Below are positions 15,041 through 23,049 of a stretch of 57,552 nucleotides of DNA, in pieces. The notes under the pieces are model-generated. The model was given only the letters and a program-made list of their open reading frames with translations, was not told the origin of the DNA and made no database searches. Each line of letters opens with the position of its first letter. Position 1 is the stretch's first letter. The position numbers and the translations under genes were made by a program. This DNA comes from an uncultured Lachnospiraceae bacterium (GTDB taxonomy: Bacteria > Bacillota > Clostridia > Lachnospirales > Lachnospiraceae), in NCBI GenBank assembly GCA_947626365.1, contig CANQRW010000013.1, positions 1-57,552 on the forward strand. The letters are read 5' to 3'.

Positions 15041-16375
15041 TTACGCCAGGGACCCCATAGGATCCCAGGGATTCAGCATGATGGTTTCCGTATCCAGGAC
15101 AGCCAGTTGTTCTTTCGTCAGGTATTTTTTGTTGACGACTACCTGGTACATGTATTCGGAAAACCAGTCGTCGCTCATGACGTAGTAGCCTTTTTTGCCG
15201 GCATCCTCGCCCCAGCTGTTCTCCACGCGCCAGCGGGTCGGCTTGCCGTCAGGGGCCAGGTTTACGCCCTGGAAGACCATGGCGTGGGTCATCTTACTCT
15301 GGCCGTAGTCCAGACGCTCGGCCTTTGACATGGACAGATCAATCTGCAGAATATCTTTGAAATCATAAATGTCCAGGTCCATGACGCCGGTGTCGCGGTT
15401 GATGCGCGGTCCCATATCGCAGCCGAACCATACGGGTTCCCCTGCCTTAAGCTGCGCGATGGCGGCAGCTTTCAATTCTTCGATAGGAAGGTTGATGTAG
15501 CAGACCGGCGCGCCTTCCTTTACATTGCCGAGCATTTTTACGGTATAACGATGGTAGAACGGCTTGTCGGCGGTGGGAGCGTTGATCAGGCTTATGTAAT
15601 CGTGCAGATCCATGTCCACGTACTTTTTGAAAAAGTCCTGGGGGGTCATATCGTATTCCTGAATGAAATTGCCCTCTTTGTCCCGAACCTCCATATTCAC
15701 CGTTCTGGGCGGTTCGCCCAGGCAGATACACAGAACGCGGTAAATATTGTTCAGCATGTCGGTCTTGGATTGTTCCAGTGTATCCCGGCCGGCCCCGGCC
15801 TGTGCTTCTTTGCGGAGGCTGCAGGCGTATCCTCTCAGAAGTTCCGTCAGAACGCGGTTCATCTCTCGCGTGCTGCTGGAAACAGTGGTTTCCGGCATGG
15901 AGTATTTTGGGACGACGCCGTATTTGTTAACCAGATTGGCCATCATGTCCCACTGGCCGCCGTCGCCTAATGGGTCAGACAGTAAAAAGGACAGGAGACG
16001 GCTTTCGCTTTCCTCCTCCAGAGTGTCCAGAATATTCTCCAGGAACCAGTTGGATTTCTCAAGCTTATCCCAGAACATCATATAGTTCTGCGACAACTCA
16101 AACGTGTCAAGGTTACATTTCTGGATGATGCGGGCACGCATAACATTCATGGCCGCGAACAGCCAGCACCGGCCGCTCTGCTTCTGGGAAGTGATAGCGC
16201 CCTGCTTTAAGGTCAGGGAAAATTCGTGGTTATTCTTCCAGGCAACAGCGGGATTCACGCTGCTTTTGAACAGCCCGTTGCCGGTTACGGCATCACATGC
16301 GGCTCTGCTGGTGCGGTCGGACCGGAAATCCTGACTGTATCTCTCCAGAAGTTCCCGGTTAATTGCTTGATTCAT
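15041..16375 (-). CDS. pepC: Aminopeptidase C / bleomycin hydrolase (peptidase C1B)
   Basis: PepC is a cytoplasmic papain-fold aminopeptidase that usually forms hexameric barrels and trims peptides from the N-terminus. The 444 residues fit the family. The catalytic Cys is in SQKQSGRCWLFAAMNV, with the oxyanion Gln before it; the His in MTHAMVFQGV; and the Asn in WRVENSWGEDAGKKGYYVMS. The C-terminal tail (NPWDPMGSLA) is typical, as it reaches into the active site and limits cutting to free N-termini. The ATG follows CAGAGGAGG. It is a single-gene unit with its own promoter. Confidence 0.95.
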   Translation of the reverse strand: MNQAINRELLERYSQDFRSDRTSRAACDAVTGNGLFKSSVNPAVAWKNNHEFSLTLKQGAITSQKQSGRCWLFAAMNVMRARIIQKCNLDTFELSQNYMMFWDKLEKSNWFLENILDTLEEESESRLLSFLLSDPLGDGGQWDMMANLVNKYGVVPKYSMPETTVSSSTREMNRVLTELLRGYACSLRKEAQAGAGRDTLEQSKTDMLNNIYRVLCICLGEPPRTVNMEVRDKEGNFIQEYDMTPQDFFKKYVDMDLHDYISLINAPTADKPFYHRYTVKMLGNVKEGAPVCYINLPIEELKAAAIAQLKAGEPVWFGCDMGPRINRDTGVMDLDIYDFKDILQIDLSMSKAERLDYGQSKMTHAMVFQGVNLAPDGKPTRWRVENSWGEDAGKKGYYVMSDDWFSEYMYQVVVNKKYLTKEQLAVLDTETIMLNPWDPMGSLA

Positions 16376-16455
16376 TCGTAAAACCTCCTCTGAAAATATA
16401 TCTCATAGAAACGCCGAAAAGGCGCACAGCGGTAAAACCTTCTGACCGTTTACTT

Positions 16456-16484
16456 ACTATACCATGAAAATGCAGTTCTGTAAA
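16456..16484 (-). promoter_or_regulatory. pepC promoter
   Basis: On the minus strand TTTACA (16479-16484) and TATAGT (16456-16461) are 17 nt apart, about 80 nt before the pepC start codon. Confidence 0.65.
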
Positions 16485-16525
16485 ACTTTTTTTGACGCAT
16501 TTTTGTGACCTGTTTTTTGTGACGG

Positions 16526-16554
16526 TTGCAGAAAAGTCCAAATAGAAATATAAT
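16526..16554 (+). promoter_or_regulatory. Promoter of the PocR/AraC regulator
   Basis: TTGCAG (16526-16531) and TATAAT (16549-16554) are 17 nt apart and give a leader of about 125 nt. That leader contains a short hairpin, GCACGGA-TTGC-TCCGTGC, at 16591-16608. The rest of the 312-nt region between pepC and this gene shows nothing else. Confidence 0.6.
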
Positions 16555-16687
16555 GATGTTGGGGTCAAAAGGTATTTTGCCCCCTATGATGCACGGATTG
16601 CTCCGTGCTTTGCGCTCCCGCACCTGGCATCACATAATACATATAACGGACATAATTACAGAATGTTATTCGTAAGGGGAGATGATT

Positions 16688-17554
16688 ATGAATGTTCATT
16701 TTGATCAGGAGCAGCTTTTAAATCTGGTGTCCAGCCTGTACGCTCTGACCGGCATTCGGGCCAATATTCTGAATGGACAGGGGTTGGATATCTGCCTTAC
16801 TACGGATCATGCGCCTTTTTGCGAGATGATGAATGCCAGGCCGGAAGGCCATGAACGATGTATCAATTGCGATGGAAGGGCTGTTCAGGCATGCGCCGGC
16901 AGGAAAGAGTTCTACAGATATCGGTGTCATGCCGGAATCTGTGAGGCGATGCTGCCGATTCGGTCCGGTGATGATCAGAAGCCGCTGGCGTATCTGGTCT
17001 ACGGCCAGCTTCTAAATGATTCTTCTCTGGAAAAGCAGTGGGAGAACAGCCGAAAGCTGCTGGACTGGTGGCCGGGAGATATGGAGGAGCTGCGGAAGGC
17101 GTATTTCCGGTTCCGTCAGTACAGTGAAGCGGAGCTGAAGGCTTACTCGGAGATACTGGAGGCACTGGCTTCCTATATCCGGCTGGAGGGAATGATACTA
17201 ACTACGGAACAGACGGATCTCCAGAGACTGGAACTGTATCTGAACCAGCATTATATGGAAAAGCTGTCCCTCAGTTCCATCTCGGCGCAGCTGCATCTGG
17301 GACGGACGAAACTCTGCATGCTGGCCAAGGAGCTGAGCGGCGGCCAGACGCTTTCTTATCTGATCACGCAGCGGAGAATCGAGGCGGCTAAGAATCTGCT
17401 TCTGCAGAGCAACCTGCCGATTTCACAGGTAGCGGAGCAGGTAGGAATCGCAGATTATAACTACTTTTCTAAGGTCTTCCGGTCAGTTGTGGGGACAACT
17501 CCCAGTAATTTCCGAAAAGCGGCCAGAAGAAACGGATTTGTATATAAAAAGTAA
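16688..17554 (+). CDS. AraC-family regulator with PocR ligand-sensing domain
   Basis: The N-terminal half (about 1-165) is a PocR-type sensory domain. It is rich in Cys (FCEMM, CINCDG, QACAGRKEFYRYRCHAGICEAMLPI), a pattern usually linked to small polyol-type ligands. The C-terminal third is an AraC DNA-binding domain with two helix-turn-helix units (LSSISAQLHLGRTKLCMLAK and ISQVAEQVGIADYNYFSKVFR). The start at 16688 is 7 nt after AAGGGGA; the ATG at 16682 is too close to that site. It lies directly before the ABC importer and glycerol-1-phosphate dehydrogenase genes and probably controls them. The inducer is unknown; PocR relatives respond to 1,3-propanediol or related diols. Confidence 0.85.
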   Translation: MNVHFDQEQLLNLVSSLYALTGIRANILNGQGLDICLTTDHAPFCEMMNARPEGHERCINCDGRAVQACAGRKEFYRYRCHAGICEAMLPIRSGDDQKPLAYLVYGQLLNDSSLEKQWENSRKLLDWWPGDMEELRKAYFRFRQYSEAELKAYSEILEALASYIRLEGMILTTEQTDLQRLELYLNQHYMEKLSLSSISAQLHLGRTKLCMLAKELSGGQTLSYLITQRRIEAAKNLLLQSNLPISQVAEQVGIADYNYFSKVFRSVVGTTPSNFRKAARRNGFVYKK

Positions 17555-17687
17555 ATTATTTCAAAGTTCGTACGATTTTTCTATAATATGTACGTTTTGT
17601 CCTATATATTTGCATTTTTAACAAGTATAATGGAAATTGCAAGGTTGGCTTTGTTGATTGTGCATATTAAAAAAGGAGGAAGTAAAC

Positions 17688-19070
17688 ATGAAGAAAATTC
17701 TTGCTATGACCCTTGCGGTTTCCATGGTACTGGGGCTGACAGCCTGCGGCGGATCGGGCTCATCCTCATCTACGGAAACGACTGCGGCTGCTACGGAAGC
17801 CGCAACCGAAGCCGCTACAGAAGCGGCTGCCGAGACTGAGACCGAGGCCGCTGCTGAGGCCACCGGCGACAAAGTGCCCCTGAATGTGATCATTTCCCAG
17901 TACGGCAATAACACTCAGGAGTGGTGGGACGGCGTATTTGTACCCGGCTTTGCCGAGGCCCATCCCGAGGTTGATCTGACAGTGGAGATTGTCTCCTGGA
18001 ACGACCTGTATACTGTGGTCGCCAACCGGATCACCAACAACGATGCTCCCGACATTCTGAACATCGACACATTTGCCGATTATGTGGCGGACGATCTGCT
18101 GATGCCTGCCGAGGATTATACTTCGGACGAGCTTAAGGCAAAGATCATTCCCAGTTTCTGGAACGCCAATGAACTGGATGGTACCGTCTGGGCGCTGCCC
18201 ATTCTGGCCTCTGTCCGTTCCCTGTTCTATAATAAGGACATTCTTGAGGCTGCCGGTGTGGAGAATCCGCCGACTACCTGGGACGAGGTGAAAGACGCCT
18301 GCGCTAAGATCAAAGCCTACAATCCGGACATCACTCCCTGGAGTCTTGACGTATCTTCCGATGAAGGACAGGCCGCGTTCGGTTATTACACCTGGAACAA
18401 CGGCGGCGGTTTCGTGGATGAGAGCGGCAACTGGGCTCTGAACAGCGACGCCAACGTGGAATCCCTCAACTTCATCAAGGAGATGGTGGATGCCGGTTAC
18501 TGCTTCGCGGATCCCATGAACGCGACTCGTTATCCCCAGCAGGATGCCTTCAATGCCGGTTCTCTGGCCATGATGATCGGTCCCTGCAATATGATTAGCG
18601 CCGATTCTGATGTCAACTACGGCGTGGCGCCCATGCCCACCAATGGCGGCAACAGCCCCGTGGCCTTTGGCGTGTGCGACCGTCTTATGGCGTTCAAGGA
18701 TGATTCTGCTCCTGATCAGGACGCCCGGACAGCTGCCATCAGCGCGTTCTTCGATTACTTCTACGATCAGGAAGTGTATTCCGAGTACATGGTTTACGAG
18801 GGCTTCCTTCCTGTCACAAGCGACTCCTCAGAGTATCTGCCTGAGAACGCTGAGAAGTTCAATAAGTGCGAAGCTAACGGCGGAACACCTGGTGAGAACG
18901 ACTACTTCGCTACCTGGTGCGGCATGCTTGCCGACTGTGATTTCTATCCCGCTTCCCGTGCCGAGTGGATCGACGTGAAGCAGGGTGTCATTGACGCCGA
19001 GCAGCAGGTGCTTGAGGGCGCCGATGCCAAGGAAGTTCTTGATGCTCTTCAGGAAGATATCGCCGGCTGA
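17688..19070 (+). CDS. Sugar-type ABC transporter substrate-binding lipoprotein
   Basis: This is the solute receptor of a CUT1-type importer. A lipoprotein signal peptide ends at LTACGG, so Cys is lipidated. A low-complexity linker of Ala/Thr/Glu (about 30-60) follows, then a family-1 binding domain with typical stretches such as PDILNIDTFADYVADD, LPILASVRSLFYNKDILEAAG and FNAGSLAMMIGPC. The start at 17688 follows AAAGGAGGA; a longer upstream frame exists but would put 10 residues before the signal peptide. The substrate is not readable; the neighbouring PocR regulator and G1P dehydrogenase suggest a glycerol-phosphate-like or polyol compound. Confidence 0.9.
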   Translation: MKKILAMTLAVSMVLGLTACGGSGSSSSTETTAAATEAATEAATEAAAETETEAAAEATGDKVPLNVIISQYGNNTQEWWDGVFVPGFAEAHPEVDLTVEIVSWNDLYTVVANRITNNDAPDILNIDTFADYVADDLLMPAEDYTSDELKAKIIPSFWNANELDGTVWALPILASVRSLFYNKDILEAAGVENPPTTWDEVKDACAKIKAYNPDITPWSLDVSSDEGQAAFGYYTWNNGGGFVDESGNWALNSDANVESLNFIKEMVDAGYCFADPMNATRYPQQDAFNAGSLAMMIGPCNMISADSDVNYGVAPMPTNGGNSPVAFGVCDRLMAFKDDSAPDQDARTAAISAFFDYFYDQEVYSEYMVYEGFLPVTSDSSEYLPENAEKFNKCEANGGTPGENDYFATWCGMLADCDFYPASRAEWIDVKQGVIDAEQQVLEGADAKEVLDALQEDIAG

Positions 19071-19071
19071 A

Positions 19072-19131
19072 GTTAAGGCTGAGACCAGGGCTAATGTTAA
19101 AGCTAAAGTTAAGGCTAAGGCTAAGGCCTGC
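19072..19131 (+). repeat. GCTAAG-like hexamer tract after the binding-protein stop
   Basis: Right after the stop codon lies a degenerate run of GTTAAG/GCTAAG hexamers. In the +1 frame it reads as alternating Lys-Ala codons. It looks like a slipped-strand expansion; no function is evident. Confidence 0.6.
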
Positions 19132-19164
19132 GCGGCTGTATGTGAATCACCCGTAAATGACCCG

Positions 19165-19200
19165 AGGGGCCGGACATGGTCCGGCCCCTTTCTTTCTTCT
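19165..19200 (+). terminator. Intra-operon hairpin between receptor and permease genes
   Basis: GGGGCCGGAC and GTCCGGCCCC form a perfect 10-bp stem with a 3-nt loop, followed by TTTCTTTCTTCT. Placed between the receptor and permease genes it probably ends most transcripts or protects the receptor mRNA, so more receptor than permease is made, as is usual in such operons. Confidence 0.8.
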
Positions 19201-19240
19201 CATAAGCTGAGAGTCCCTCGTTCTGAGAAAGGGGGTAAAT

Positions 19241-20128
19241 ATGAAAAAATCCGCATTTAAAAAGATTGAGCCTTATATCTGGATGCTGCCCAGCATCATC
19301 CTGATGGTTACGATGATTGCCGTTCCGGTGTTCACCGTATTTAAATTGTCCGTATCGGATATCAGCCGTTCCGGCGTGGTTAAGGGCTTTTCCGGTCTGG
19401 AGAATTTCCAGTCCATTTTCGCTTCGGCCAAGTTCTGGCATACCCTCCAGAACACGCTTGTATGGACGGTGGTGGTAGTAGGTATGTCCACGCTGCTGGG
19501 CTTCATCATCGCCATGGTACTGAATCAGAATTTTGCATGCCGTAAGATCGTCCGGGCCATTGTGGTATTTCCCTGGGCGACCAGCCTGATTATCCAGTCA
19601 ATCGTCTGGAAATATATTATCACTGCCGATTTTGGCTCTCTCAATGTCATTCTGAAGAAGCTGGGCATCATCAGCCGGAATATTAACTGGACGCCTAACG
19701 CCGCGGCTTACTTCGCCTGGGAGTGCTGGATTGGCATTTTCGTCACAATACCGTTTGTCACCTTCTGCGTGCTGTCGGGACTCCAGAGTATCGACGATAC
19801 CTACTACGAGGCGGCGGATATTGACGGAGCCTCTTTCTGGCAGAAGCTGTACAGGATTACTTTGCCGCTGCTTCGGCCCAATCTGACGGTGTCTACGGTG
19901 CTGAACATTATCTATGTGTTCAACTCCTTCCCGATTATCTGGACCATCACCAAGGGCGACCCGGCGGACAAGACCCATACCCTGGCCACATATCTCTATA
20001 AGCTGGCCTTCACCAACGGACGTATGGGTCAGGCCGCGGCAGTATCGGTGGTCGGCTTCGTCATCTTGTGCTTCTGTGCCGGTATCTACATGATCCTGTC
20101 GCTGCGGGCGGAAAAGGAGGAACAGTGA
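19241..20128 (+). CDS. ABC transporter permease, MalF/UgpA type
   Basis: This is the first membrane subunit of the importer, 295 residues with about six membrane helices; the first starts near residue 12 (IWMLPSIILMVTMIAVPVFTVF). The cytoplasmic EAA loop that docks the ATPase is EAADIDGASFWQKLYRITLP. The ATG is 7 nt after GAAAGGGGG. The stop codon overlaps the next start by one base. There is no ATPase gene in the operon, so a shared MsmX/UgpC-type ATPase encoded elsewhere must energise it. Confidence 0.92.
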   Translation: MKKSAFKKIEPYIWMLPSIILMVTMIAVPVFTVFKLSVSDISRSGVVKGFSGLENFQSIFASAKFWHTLQNTLVWTVVVVGMSTLLGFIIAMVLNQNFACRKIVRAIVVFPWATSLIIQSIVWKYIITADFGSLNVILKKLGIISRNINWTPNAAAYFAWECWIGIFVTIPFVTFCVLSGLQSIDDTYYEAADIDGASFWQKLYRITLPLLRPNLTVSTVLNIIYVFNSFPIIWTITKGDPADKTHTLATYLYKLAFTNGRMGQAAAVSVVGFVILCFCAGIYMILSLRAEKEEQ

Positions 20129-20967
20129 TGAAGAAGAGCAGAAAAGGACTCATCAAAAAGATTGCCCTGTATTTGTTTGTTCTCGTGCTGTGCGCGGTGA
20201 TCCTGTATCCTTATTTTGTCATGTTCACCACCGCAGCCAAGACCCGTGAGGAGATGTACGCTTTGAATATGACCATTCTCCCCAAAGACTGGAAATGGTC
20301 TAACTTCGTGGATGTGTGGAGCCAGGCGCCGATCCTTCGGTATTTCCTGAATTCTGTGATCGTAGCGGGCGGCGCCACCTGCATCGCCATTCTGTGCGGC
20401 GTTCCAGCAGCCTACGCCATGAGCCGGATGCAGTTTAAGGGCAAGGGATTCTTTCTGGGTGCCGTGATCATGAGCCAGATGTTCGCTCCCGTAGTGCTCC
20501 TTATGGGAATTTACCGGCTGATGCTGGATCTGAATCTTACCAACAATCTGCTGGGGCTTATCCTGCTGAACGCCGCCTTTAATCAGGCTTTTGCCATATG
20601 GCTTCTGCGGGGCACGTTTTTGTCCATTTCCCCGGAGATGGAGCAGGCTGCCAAGATTGATGGCTGCGGCTCTGTGGGTTCTCTGACCCGTGTGCTGCTT
20701 CCCATGGCCGCGCCGGGCATCGTTACCACGCTGATCTTCGTCTTTATCAACGCCTGGAACGAATACACCATGGCGCTGACGCTGATATCTACAGACACCT
20801 TAAAGCCTATTACCGTAGGCATTAACGTATTTAACGGCTTCAACATGATCCAGTGGCAGTATATGTTCGCCACGTCCCTGTTTGCCACGGCCCCGGTTAT
20901 TATTCTGTTCCTGTGCATCGAGAAGCACCTGGTGGCGGGCCTGACTTCCGGCGGCGTGAAGGGTTAA
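20128..20967 (+). CDS. ABC transporter permease, MalG/UgpE type
   Basis: This is the second membrane subunit, 279 residues with about six helices. The EAA loop reads EQAAKIDGCGSVGSLTRVLLP. The start overlaps the previous stop (TGATG) and follows AAAGGAGG, so translation is coupled. A frame opening upstream at 20068 lacks a ribosome site and is not used here. The C-terminus (KHLVAGLTSGGVKG) is typical for CUT1 inner-membrane subunits. Confidence 0.92.
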   Translation: MKKSRKGLIKKIALYLFVLVLCAVILYPYFVMFTTAAKTREEMYALNMTILPKDWKWSNFVDVWSQAPILRYFLNSVIVAGGATCIAILCGVPAAYAMSRMQFKGKGFFLGAVIMSQMFAPVVLLMGIYRLMLDLNLTNNLLGLILLNAAFNQAFAIWLLRGTFLSISPEMEQAAKIDGCGSVGSLTRVLLPMAAPGIVTTLIFVFINAWNEYTMALTLISTDTLKPITVGINVFNGFNMIQWQYMFATSLFATAPVIILFLCIEKHLVAGLTSGGVKG

Positions 20968-21027
20968 GGCTTTTCGGGCCGGGAGAACGGCAAACACAGG
21001 AAAGTATTCATATAGGGAGAATTAATT

Positions 21028-22341
21028 TTGAATATTCAGGCTGAACTTTTTAACGGCCCCTGCGCCTGCGGCCGCTCACACAGAATTGAAGTAAAAGATA
21101 TTGTGATCGGAAATCATGCCGCAGACGCGCTGTTTCAGAAATTGAAGGACGGCAGTCTGGCAGGATACGGAAATCCGCTGATCCTGTGCGATACCAACAC
21201 GGAGAAGGCGGCCAGAGAAAAACTGCAGGCGGCCTGGCAGCTGTGCGGAGAGCTGAAGCTTCCGGCGGACAACCTTCACGCGGATAATCACGGTGTGGAG
21301 CTGGTTCACAGGGCCCTGGCGGAAAGTAAGGAGAAAGGAGAGCCTGCGCCGGGGCTTCTTCTTGCGGTGGGCTCGGGAACGATTCACGATCTCACCCGAT
21401 ACATTGCCCATGAGAAGGGGATTTCCTTTGTGTCTGTGCCTACGGCTGCCAGCGTGGATGGATTTGTGTCCACGGTGGCGGCCATGACCTGGAACGGGAT
21501 GAAGAAAACCCTGCCGGCGGTGTCTCCCATCGGCGTGTTTGCGGATACAGGTATCTTTTCCGGGGCACCCTGGCGTCTGACCGCGTCCGGCGTCTCGGAT
21601 CTGCTGGGGAAATACATTGCTCTTGCCGATTGGCGGATCGCCCATGAGGTGACCGGCGAATACATCTGTGAGCGGGTCTGCCGGATGGAGGAGGAGGCTA
21701 TGGAAGCGGTGCGCCAGTGTATGGCCGGTCTCAGAGCCGGTGAGGCGGATGCCTATGAAAAGCTGATGTACGCCCTTCTTCTTTCCGGCCTGGCCATGCA
21801 GATGATCGGCAATTCCCGGCCGGCCTCCTGCGCGGAGCATCATGTGTCCCATCTGTGGGAGATGGAGGTCATCAACGGCCATGTGGATGCCCTTCACGGT
21901 GAGAAGGTGTCCATCGGGCTGGTTCTGAATATCAGTCTGTATAAAAAGATTGCCCGTGCCATTCGGGAGGGCAGATGCCGTGTGAAGCCCTATGAGGGAC
22001 TGGAGAAGGAGCTTCTTCAGGATACCTTCGGGGCGAAGGGGCTTTATGAGGCTGTGATTCAGGAGAATACGCCGGATCCCATGGAGACGGTAAATCCGGA
22101 GCGGCTGGCGGAGAAACTGCCCCGTATCGCGGAGATTATCGAGGCCCTTCCCTCGGAGGAAGAGCTGGTTCAGCTGCTGAGGGAAAGCGGCTGTATCTAT
22201 GATGTGAGTCAGATCGGCCTGACGGAGGACATCCTGCCGCTGACCATGAGGCTGTCTCCTTACGTGAGGAATCGGCTCAGCTTCAACAGGCTGGGGAAGA
22301 TGCTGGACTGTCTACCGGAAAAAGTCCTTATTGGCGAATAG
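21028..22341 (+). CDS. egsA: sn-glycerol-1-phosphate dehydrogenase (EgsA/AraM family)
   Basis: This cytoplasmic NAD(P)-dependent enzyme of the iron-containing alcohol dehydrogenase superfamily interconverts dihydroxyacetone phosphate and sn-glycerol-1-phosphate. The 437 residues include the nucleotide-binding LLAVGSGTIHDLTRYIAH, the family hallmark VPTAASVDGFVSTVAAMTWNGMK, and metal-binding His residues in PASCAEHHVSHLWEM and VDALHGEKVSIG. The start is a TTG with TAGGGAGA six to seven nt upstream. It follows the importer genes by 60 nt and overlaps the convergent TetR gene by 30 bp at the 3' end. Bacterial homologues (AraM) usually supply or consume glycerol-1-phosphate; direction here is inferred from context only. 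Confidence 0.88.
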   Translation: MNIQAELFNGPCACGRSHRIEVKDIVIGNHAADALFQKLKDGSLAGYGNPLILCDTNTEKAAREKLQAAWQLCGELKLPADNLHADNHGVELVHRALAESKEKGEPAPGLLLAVGSGTIHDLTRYIAHEKGISFVSVPTAASVDGFVSTVAAMTWNGMKKTLPAVSPIGVFADTGIFSGAPWRLTASGVSDLLGKYIALADWRIAHEVTGEYICERVCRMEEEAMEAVRQCMAGLRAGEADAYEKLMYALLLSGLAMQMIGNSRPASCAEHHVSHLWEMEVINGHVDALHGEKVSIGLVLNISLYKKIARAIREGRCRVKPYEGLEKELLQDTFGAKGLYEAVIQENTPDPMETVNPERLAEKLPRIAEIIEALPSEEELVQLLRESGCIYDVSQIGLTEDILPLTMRLSPYVRNRLSFNRLGKMLDCLPEKVLIGE

Positions 22342-22899
22342 GAATACATTTTCCGAAAACTGCTCCACGTTAAACTGGTCGGACAGTTCCAGATAGCATT
22401 TGGCTACGCTGATGTAGAAATCCACCAGCAGATAAGTGAATACCGGCAAAGAAATTTTGGGGGCAAGTCCGCAGGAACTGCCCTCTTTTAATTGTTCGTT
22501 CAGAATTTGAAGCAGGCAGTTGCGGAGAATCTCCATGAAGATTCCGTCCCGGTTGATCTGCAGGATTTTCTGAAATGAGGCTTTCTGAGAATCCATGGTC
22601 CGAATAACCTCCAGTATGATCTTTCGCATGGAGGCTTCGCTTTTAAGGTAGATGATATCCTCATTCAGATCCGCCTGGTCCAGAAAGCTGCGCATACAGA
22701 AATAGAGCAGGTCGTATTTGTCGTCAAAGTACCGGTAGAAGGTGGAACGGGGCACCATGGACCGGCTGCACAGTTCGGTGGTAGTAATCTTTTCAAAAGG
22801 AATTTCCTGCAGCAGCGAAAAAAGGCCGGCTCTTAGAAGGAAGTGAGTGCGTCTTTCGGCTATATTTTCCGTTCGTTTCTCCTGATTCTGACGGTTCAT
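22312..22899 (-). CDS. TetR/AcrR-family transcriptional regulator
   Basis: The 195-residue protein begins with a TetR helix-turn-helix (RTHFLLRAGLFSLLQEIPFEKITTTELCSRSMVPRSTFYRYFDDK), followed by an all-helical ligand/dimer domain. I place the start at 22899, with GCGGAGGAACC just upstream; an in-frame ATG at 22992 would add 31 residues with no ribosome site. The gene is divergent from the MMPL exporter 150 nt away, the usual arrangement for a local repressor of an efflux gene. Its 3' end overlaps egsA by 30 bp on the opposite strand. Confidence 0.88.
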   Translation of the reverse strand: MNRQNQEKRTENIAERRTHFLLRAGLFSLLQEIPFEKITTTELCSRSMVPRSTFYRYFDDKYDLLYFCMRSFLDQADLNEDIIYLKSEASMRKIILEVIRTMDSQKASFQKILQINRDGIFMEILRNCLLQILNEQLKEGSSCGLAPKISLPVFTYLLVDFYISVAKCYLELSDQFNVEQFSENVFLFANKDFFR

Positions 22900-22942
22900 G
22901 ATCCGGTTCCTCCGCTTATAAATTAGACAAAAATTCTGAAGG

Positions 22943-22958
22943 TGTTTCAAATGAGACA
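22943..22958. promoter_or_regulatory. Candidate TetR operator
   Basis: TGTTTCAAATGAGACA is a near-palindrome (six of eight pairs) in the region between the TetR and MMPL genes, upstream of a TATAAT at 23000-23005 facing the exporter. Its position suggests control of both promoters. Confidence 0.4.
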
Positions 22959-23049
22959 GATAAGGCCGATTAATTATGGAGTATTTTAACACAACTTTCT
23001 ATAATAAATCAAGTGGAGCTTTTTTGGCCGGAAAGGACAGAAGACGATT

